Shown in pieces: positions 34,080 through 38,795 of a DNA stretch of 38,795 nucleotides. Each line of letters starts with the position of its first letter. Position 1 is the first letter of the stretch. The translations under genes and the position numbers were made by a program. The stretch is taken from contig JAKEEG010000069.1 of NCBI GenBank assembly GCA_022616555.1, positions 1-38,795 of the forward strand, given 5' to 3'. The notes beneath the pieces were generated by a model. That model ran no database searches. It was given only the letters and a program-made list of their open reading frames with translations, and was not told the DNA's origin. Source of the stretch: Ignavibacteriota bacterium (GTDB lineage Bacteria > Bacteroidota > Ignavibacteria > UBA10030).

Positions 34080-34982
34080 ATGGGTCAATTTCTAGAAATT
34101 CTTTCGAAGCCCGACAACATTCCAATCGTGTTGTTGTTGCTCTCCGTTATTTATTTTACCTGGCTCTACTGGGTGAAGGCGAAGAGGAACGACATGGCAA
34201 CCGTACCAGTCGAGGCGACGCAAGACGATAAGGTTCAGGTCTGGCCCTATCTGGTGCGCATTGAATTTTTGATGACAATCGCCATCATGGCGGTGATGGT
34301 CGTCTGGTCGATAGCACTCGATGCTCCATTGGAGGAGCCGGCGAACCGCGCACTGACGCCGAATCCGTCAAAAGCTCCATGGTACTTTCTTGGCTTGCAG
34401 GAGTTGCTCGTGTATTTTGACCCGTGGATTGCAGGCGTCGTATTGCCGACACTCATCATCGTCGGGTTGATGGCGATTCCGTATGTCGACATCAACGAAA
34501 AAGGGAACGGGTACTATACCTACAAAGAGCGCAAGTTTGCCGTCCTGACGTTTGGGTTCGGCTTCCTTATTATGTGGGTGGCGTTGATTGTGCTTGGAAC
34601 ATTCTTGCGCGGCCCGGGATGGAACTTCTTTTGGCCCGGAGAAGTGTGGGACCCGCACTATGTTGCCGTGTTGACGAACGTCGACTTGTCCGAGTATTTT
34701 GGCATTACCACGCGTATGCCTGATAATTCGCTCAACCCACTCGCGTTTATTTTTGGTGCTGTGTGTGTCGGCGGATTTTACTCCCTTGGTGTACTGTACT
34801 GGATCAAAAACCGCAACACTGATCTGATGCAGAAATTAGGACTCGTGCGATACAGCGTCGTCTCGTTCTTGTTTCTTTCGATGGTTGGGGTTGTGATAAA
34901 AGTTATTTTACGTTTGCTCCCGACGGCGTTTGGGTTGAACCCTGTAAAATACGTTTGGGTCACGCCCTGGTTTAACGTGTAA
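34080..34982 (+). CDS. Cytochrome b subunit IV-like protein (C-terminal half of cytochrome b)
   Basis: A 300-residue membrane protein forming the second half of cytochrome b, including part of the quinol-oxidation site. The Qo motif is APWY at residues 99-102 (KAPWYFLGLQELLVYF) instead of PEWY, so the proton-accepting glutamate is replaced by proline. It is longer than b6f subunit IV (about 160 residues) and has additional C-terminal helices (about 218-245 and 258-285), as in some extended bc complexes. A short N-terminal helix precedes the conserved region. It starts nine bases after the b6-like gene. Assignment is firm; the effect of the motif change on catalysis is not known from sequence. 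Confidence 0.88.
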   Translation: MGQFLEILSKPDNIPIVLLLLSVIYFTWLYWVKAKRNDMATVPVEATQDDKVQVWPYLVRIEFLMTIAIMAVMVVWSIALDAPLEEPANRALTPNPSKAPWYFLGLQELLVYFDPWIAGVVLPTLIIVGLMAIPYVDINEKGNGYYTYKERKFAVLTFGFGFLIMWVALIVLGTFLRGPGWNFFWPGEVWDPHYVAVLTNVDLSEYFGITTRMPDNSLNPLAFIFGAVCVGGFYSLGVLYWIKNRNTDLMQKLGLVRYSVVSFLFLSMVGVVIKVILRLLPTAFGLNPVKYVWVTPWFNV

Positions 34983-35008
34983 CGATTTCTTTTCGCACTA
35001 TAATTTCC

Positions 35009-37654
35009 ATGCCCGAAGAAAAACCCAATATACCAGTAGAGCAAAAAGATTACAGCAAGCTCTATCTCATTTTTAGCGCCATCCTGTTTCTCGGCACCGC
35101 GTGGGCTGTGTGGGACGAGGTGAAGGTACGCCGTCCGTGGAAGGACTATCAAGAAGGCTACCAACAGCTTCTTGTCGAGCATTTGGACTCGCTTCGTGCT
35201 GCAGCTGAAAGTGAATTGGACAGCGCGACAGTCGTTGATTTGAACGCTCAACGGGATAAGGCAGTTGCCGACCTGCAGTCAGAGGAATACCAGGAAGCTG
35301 TTTCTCAAAAAAACGTATTGCTAAAAGACCTTGATCTCGCTACTCGCGAATGGCGCTTTGCGCGCAGCCGCTCCGATGCAGCTTACTACTCTTATCAAAA
35401 GGCAATGCTCGAAGGGGGCGACGCTGCTTCGGCGAAAGCGGAAGTTCAAAAACACGAAGACGATATCGCTGATTACGCGAAGGAGATTGAGAGCCTCAAT
35501 GCCAAGATTGCGGAGCTTGATGTTACCATCAACAAGTATAACGATCAAGTAGAGAAGCTGAACGCTGAAATCACGGGGATGTTTGCGACGATCAATGCAC
35601 ATACATTGAAATTGGAGCGCACGCGTGAGATGCCGATTGCCATTCGTCAGGTGATGCTGAACGATTACGAGTTTACGCCATTCCAGGAAATCAAAGCGCG
35701 CATTGACCGTTGCCAGACTTGCCATGCAGGCTGGGCTGAGCCGTTGATGGCGGACGCGCCTCAGCCGTACACTCAGCACCCGTTGCCTGAATTGCTCTCG
35801 AAACACAATCCTGAATCGTTTGGTTGTACGCCATGTCATCGCGGACAGGGTCCAGCGCTTACCGCCGGCTTCGCTCACGGTGACGACGACCACTATTGGG
35901 AGACTCCGATCTTGCGCGGCATCGATGTCTATGCGACATGCAATTCCTGCCACGTGAACGAGACGGTGCTGAAGTACGCAGCACCGTTTACCAAGGCAAA
36001 GCAGATTATCCTCGATTCTGGTTGTAACGGTTGTCATAACATCAAAGGTTTTGAGGAAGCGCCAAAGATCGGCCCGCCGTTGAACTCCCTTCCAAAGAAA
36101 GTCCAAGCTGACTGGCTTTTCCGGTGGGTGCGCAATCCAAAGGATTACAACGAGCATACGCGCATGCCGAACTTCAAGCTTTCCAACGAGGAAGCTGAAG
36201 CTATCACGGCGTTCTTGATGGATGTTGGAAAGGATGCGGAGTTCCAGTTTACTCGTTCTCGTGGTTCGTATGCAGGCGGAAGCAGTGCGCGTGGCAAGCT
36301 GTTGTTTGAATCGGTGGGTTGCCAAGCCTGCCATACTGTTGGAGATGAGCAGACGGTCCGCACGAATCGTGCGTTGACCTTTGACATTGCGCCTGAGTTG
36401 ACGCGCGTCGGGAGCAAGGTTTCGGCAGATTGGATGTTTGACTGGATTAAGAATCCGCGTCACTATAATCCCGAAACGCGCATGCCGAGCTTGCGGCTGA
36501 CCGACGACGAGGCTCGGAACATCGTGGCCTATCTCAACACATTGAAAGATACGCGCACGTTTGAACGCACTGCGCTTGACCTCAACAATCCGGACAAGAT
36601 CAAATTTGGCGATAAGCTTGTGCGCGACTACGGATGCTTCGGCTGTCATGCCATCAAAGGCACTGAGAACGAAGGCAAAGTGAGTGTTGATCTTTCCGAC
36701 TTTGGACGCAAGAAGTACGAACAGATGGATTTTGGCAACACACATGAGTTGTCGCACGACGACACAACAGAGTACCAAGAGAATTCCGACGGCACCGTTT
36801 CTGTGAAACACTCATGGGCAGGTTGGGTGTACGGCAAGTTGAAGAATCCGCGGTTGTATGAAACAGAGCGCATCCCGCAACGGATGCCGGTGTTCACGTT
36901 CAACGACGAAGAGATTCGGCTCATCCGCATGTTCCTGACAAGCATGACGAAGGATGTGCCGGTTGCAAACTACCAGCACAATTTCAACAAGAGGCAGCAA
37001 GAAATCGAAGCCGGCAGGCGTTTGACACAATACTATAATTGCATTCAGTGCCATGAAATGGAAGGGCGCGGTGGGTATATCCTGACCAAGTATGAAGAAG
37101 AAGCCATGGGTCCGCCGAAGATTTTCGAGAGCCAGGGCGCGAAAGTGCAAGAGCCGTGGCTGCACGAGTTCTTGCAGGGCCCGACGACCATCAGGCCATG
37201 GCTGGATATCCGTATGCCGACGTTCAACCTGACGGACGCGGAGATTTCGACGATAACGAAGTATTTCCTTGGCACATCCAAGCAGGAGCTGATGATCCGC
37301 GATTACGCGGCGACGCCAATCGATAGCAAGTATCTTGCGCCGGGCAGGCAGTTGTTTGACGCGTACCAGTGCGCGAAGTGTCATCCCGCGGGACGAGTAT
37401 CGAGCGATGAAGTATCCGCATCCGACCTCGCTCCGAACCTGACCATGGCGGCAAGTCGGTTGAAGCCCGAATGGATTTTGAGCTGGCTGCACGACCCGCA
37501 GGCATTGCAGCCGGGCACGCGTATGCCGGCATATTTCTATGAGGGCAAGGGACCCGATGAGTCTGTGTTCGACGGAGTTGAGACTGAGCAAATTAAAGCG
37601 CTGAGGGCGCATGTGTGGAGTCTCGGACGCCAGCGAAGCACTGCGAGTAAGTAG
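35009..37654 (+). CDS. Membrane-anchored coiled-coil octahaem c-type cytochrome
   Basis: An 881-residue protein with one N-terminal membrane helix (about 18-37), a long periplasmic coiled coil (about 50-215) and eight CxxCH haem sites at residues 235, 273, 311, 339, 438, 543, 678 and 788. The last five are each followed by an RMP motif whose methionine (386, 492, 626, 736, 839) is a likely sixth ligand, so they form five class I-like monohaem domains in tandem. The first three form a tight cluster. It follows subunit IV by 26 bases and is presumably the electron-output subunit of the complex. I know no standard bc cytochrome c with this combination; the role is inferred. Confidence 0.85.
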   Translation: MPEEKPNIPVEQKDYSKLYLIFSAILFLGTAWAVWDEVKVRRPWKDYQEGYQQLLVEHLDSLRAAAESELDSATVVDLNAQRDKAVADLQSEEYQEAVSQKNVLLKDLDLATREWRFARSRSDAAYYSYQKAMLEGGDAASAKAEVQKHEDDIADYAKEIESLNAKIAELDVTINKYNDQVEKLNAEITGMFATINAHTLKLERTREMPIAIRQVMLNDYEFTPFQEIKARIDRCQTCHAGWAEPLMADAPQPYTQHPLPELLSKHNPESFGCTPCHRGQGPALTAGFAHGDDDHYWETPILRGIDVYATCNSCHVNETVLKYAAPFTKAKQIILDSGCNGCHNIKGFEEAPKIGPPLNSLPKKVQADWLFRWVRNPKDYNEHTRMPNFKLSNEEAEAITAFLMDVGKDAEFQFTRSRGSYAGGSSARGKLLFESVGCQACHTVGDEQTVRTNRALTFDIAPELTRVGSKVSADWMFDWIKNPRHYNPETRMPSLRLTDDEARNIVAYLNTLKDTRTFERTALDLNNPDKIKFGDKLVRDYGCFGCHAIKGTENEGKVSVDLSDFGRKKYEQMDFGNTHELSHDDTTEYQENSDGTVSVKHSWAGWVYGKLKNPRLYETERIPQRMPVFTFNDEEIRLIRMFLTSMTKDVPVANYQHNFNKRQQEIEAGRRLTQYYNCIQCHEMEGRGGYILTKYEEEAMGPPKIFESQGAKVQEPWLHEFLQGPTTIRPWLDIRMPTFNLTDAEISTITKYFLGTSKQELMIRDYAATPIDSKYLAPGRQLFDAYQCAKCHPAGRVSSDEVSASDLAPNLTMAASRLKPEWILSWLHDPQALQPGTRMPAYFYEGKGPDESVFDGVETEQIKALRAHVWSLGRQRSTASK

Positions 37655-37672
37655 CGTTTCAAAATAAAGGTC

Positions 37673-37740
37673 TGTCATGCCCGCAGTTTTTAAGTGGCAT
37701 CGACTTTCTGGATTCCCGATAAAGGCATTCGGGAATGACA
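37673..37740. repeat. REP/MITE-like palindromic element
   Basis: TGTCATGCCC at 37673-37682 and GGGAATGACA at 37731-37740 form imperfect inverted ends. An inner ATTCCCGA/TCGGGAAT pair (about 37712-37736) folds as a hairpin. The TGTCATtCCCGc style resembles short extragenic palindromes scattered in many genomes. It interrupts the spacing between the octahaem and cupredoxin genes. Whether it is repeated elsewhere cannot be seen in this window. Confidence 0.6.
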
Positions 37741-37788
37741 TAGTAGTGTAGTTCCTCGATCGATCATTTTCAAATAAAGGAGTGCATG

Positions 37789-38478
37789 ATGAAGAGAATT
37801 CTATGTTCCATTGCGATGCTGGGGATTTCCTTTTGTGCATTGGCAGGGGATGTGACCGGCAAAGTTTCGTTTGACGGCAAAGCTCCCGCAGCTGCACGGC
37901 TCAGGATGGATGCCGACAAAATCTGTGCCCGCGCACATAAAGCTCCCGTAATGGGTGAGGACGTTGTTGTGAATAAGAATGGTACCTTGAAGAACGTGCT
38001 GATTTATGTCAAAGATGGCCTCGGCGGCAAAAAGTTCGACGCTCCGAAAGACAAGGTTGTCTTCGACCAAGAAGGCTGTGTGTACGATCCTCACGTACTT
38101 GGCATCATGGTCGGGCAGACGCTTGAAGTCCTGAACAGCGACCCAACGCTTCACAACGTACATTCGCTTTCGAAAGCCAACACACAATTTAACCAGGCGA
38201 TGCCGATGAAGGGCATGAAGCTGACGAAGACGTTTGACAAGGTCGAGACGTTCAAAGTGAAATGCGAAGTGCACCCGTGGATGGGCGCGTACATCGGCGT
38301 GTTCAATCACCCATACTACGCGGTAACGGACGATAACGGCAACTTCACGATCAAAGGGCTGTCGGCGGGAACGTACACGCTCGAAGCGTGGCACGAGAAA
38401 TACGGCACGCAGACGATGAAGGTCACCGTCGACGCATCCGGCAAAGCGACTGCCGATTTCAAGTATTCTGGAAAGTAA
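37789..38478 (+). CDS. Secreted amicyanin-like cupredoxin with a carboxypeptidase-regulatory-like domain
   Basis: A 229-residue periplasmic protein with a signal peptide (MKRILCSIAMLGISFCALAG). A blue-copper domain follows with likely ligands His122 (TLHNVHS), Cys159, His162 and Met165 in CEVHPWM. The short Cys-x2-His-x2-Met loop equals that of amicyanin (CTPHPFM). The C-terminal part (YYAVTDDNGNFTIKGLSAGT) is a carboxypeptidase regulatory-like beta-sandwich. Its place between the octahaem cytochrome and cytochrome oxidase suggests an electron shuttle between them. Start at 37789 is favoured by AAAGGAG at 37776-37782; ATG 37786 is an alternative. Confidence 0.85.
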   Translation: MKRILCSIAMLGISFCALAGDVTGKVSFDGKAPAAARLRMDADKICARAHKAPVMGEDVVVNKNGTLKNVLIYVKDGLGGKKFDAPKDKVVFDQEGCVYDPHVLGIMVGQTLEVLNSDPTLHNVHSLSKANTQFNQAMPMKGMKLTKTFDKVETFKVKCEVHPWMGAYIGVFNHPYYAVTDDNGNFTIKGLSAGTYTLEAWHEKYGTQTMKVTVDASGKATADFKYSGK

Positions 38479-38506
38479 GGTCATTATTTATTGAAAGGAG
38501 TCACCC

Positions 38507-38795
38507 TTGAGTCATGTAGCCGCTGCTGAGCATGGCATTCATGCTGCCGGACATCAAGAAGAGGAGCTAAGTTTTTGGCGGAAGTATGTATTCTCCCAGG
38601 ACCACAAGGTCATTGGGTTGCAATACATGTTTACCGCGCTGGTGTTTCTCTTCATCGGCTTTTCATTGATGATGCTGATGCGCTGGCAGTTGGCCTATCC
38701 CGGAAAGCCTCTCCCTGTGACGCCGTTCGTCGGGTTCCCGGCGCTGATCGGCGTCGTACTGTTGCTGCTCAGCGGCTTCAAGCGATACCTCGTGA
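38507..38795 (+). CDS. coxA: Cytochrome c oxidase subunit I, N-terminal part (3' end cut by window)
   Basis: About 96 codons of a haem-copper oxidase catalytic subunit are visible. After a His/Ala/Glu-rich N terminus comes the family pattern YVFSQDHKVIGLQYMFTALV, the first membrane helix, and MMLMRWQLAYPGKPLP, then the second helix as the window ends. The start is TTG at 38507, supported by AAAGGAG six bases upstream. The haem and CuB ligands lie beyond the window, so the subtype cannot be decided. Gene order places it after the bc-type complex and cupredoxin as terminal electron acceptor. Confidence 0.88.
   Translation, partial: MSHVAAAEHGIHAAGHQEEELSFWRKYVFSQDHKVIGLQYMFTALVFLFIGFSLMMLMRWQLAYPGKPLPVTPFVGFPALIGVVLLLLSGFKRYLV

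Noticed and set aside
35321-36811. A 496-codon open frame on the minus strand opposite the octahaem cytochrome, followed by another of 361 codons (36812-37897).
   Set aside because: They are antisense to a well-supported cytochrome whose CxxCH and RMP motifs are unmistakable. The antisense proteins are rich in His/Arg/Leu, show no domain, and arise because codon bias on the plus strand avoids minus-strand stops.
1-38795. CRISPR arrays, insertion sequences, phage genes or integrase-like genes.
   Set aside because: I saw no regularly spaced direct repeats, transposase motifs or phage proteins. The tRNA pair is not followed by an integrase.

Overview
This window is a gene-dense chromosomal segment in which almost everything is core housekeeping or respiration. 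I see no phage, integrase, transposase or CRISPR array. Several features point to the Fibrobacteres-Chlorobi-Bacteroidetes (FCB) side of the Bacteria: a bacillithiol ligase (bshC), a small membrane protein resembling the Bacteroidetes DUF3098 family, a class II-type EPSP synthase, a lipoprotein-exporting outer-membrane (diderm) cell plan, and a split cytochrome b6/subunit IV with a large multihaem cytochrome. An Ignavibacteria/Kapabacteria-like or related lineage would fit, but this is inference from gene content. Promoters look sigma70-like and ribosome binding sites are purine-rich. TTG and GTG starts are frequent (aspS, prfB, ispF, DedA, PAP2, coxA).

Layout. Positions 1-10116 hold the 3' part of dnaE, thioredoxin with a strong terminator, aspS, a split AtuA/DUF1446 gene pair, prfB with its programmed +1 frameshift, and the lipoprotein-release ABC transporter (two LolC/E-type permeases plus LolD). 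Positions 10117-10910 are rich in RNA: a possible small RNA or attenuated leader, a small DUF3098-like gene, tRNA-Lys(TTT) and tRNA-Leu(GAG), with a nested inverted repeat between the tRNAs. Positions 10951-19736 carry a secreted TPR protein, a carboxymuconolactone-decarboxylase-like protein, acylphosphatase, ispF, a DedA protein, a PAP2 phosphatase, lnt, a threonine aldolase, a hot-dog thioesterase and trpE-trpG. Positions 19763-28962 are the classic rimP-nusA-infB-rbfA-truB-ribF-rpsO-pnp transcription/translation cluster. It is headed by a promoter and an attenuator-like hairpin and has a hairpin between rpsO and pnp. aroA then runs convergently into bshC, and both genes stop inside one palindromic TTATAA.

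From a strong promoter at 32186 to the right edge runs a respiratory module: a two-cluster ferredoxin, a Rieske protein, cytochrome b6-like and subunit IV-like halves of cytochrome b, a membrane-anchored coiled-coil octahaem cytochrome c, a secreted amicyanin-like cupredoxin, and the start of cytochrome oxidase subunit I. Read together this is a quinol-oxidising bc-type complex wired to an oxygen reductase. Three features stand out: the Qo motif lacks the usual glutamate (APWY instead of PEWY), a ferredoxin heads the operon, and one 881-residue polypeptide carries three clustered haems plus five tandem monohaem domains. This module is the most interesting part of the window.
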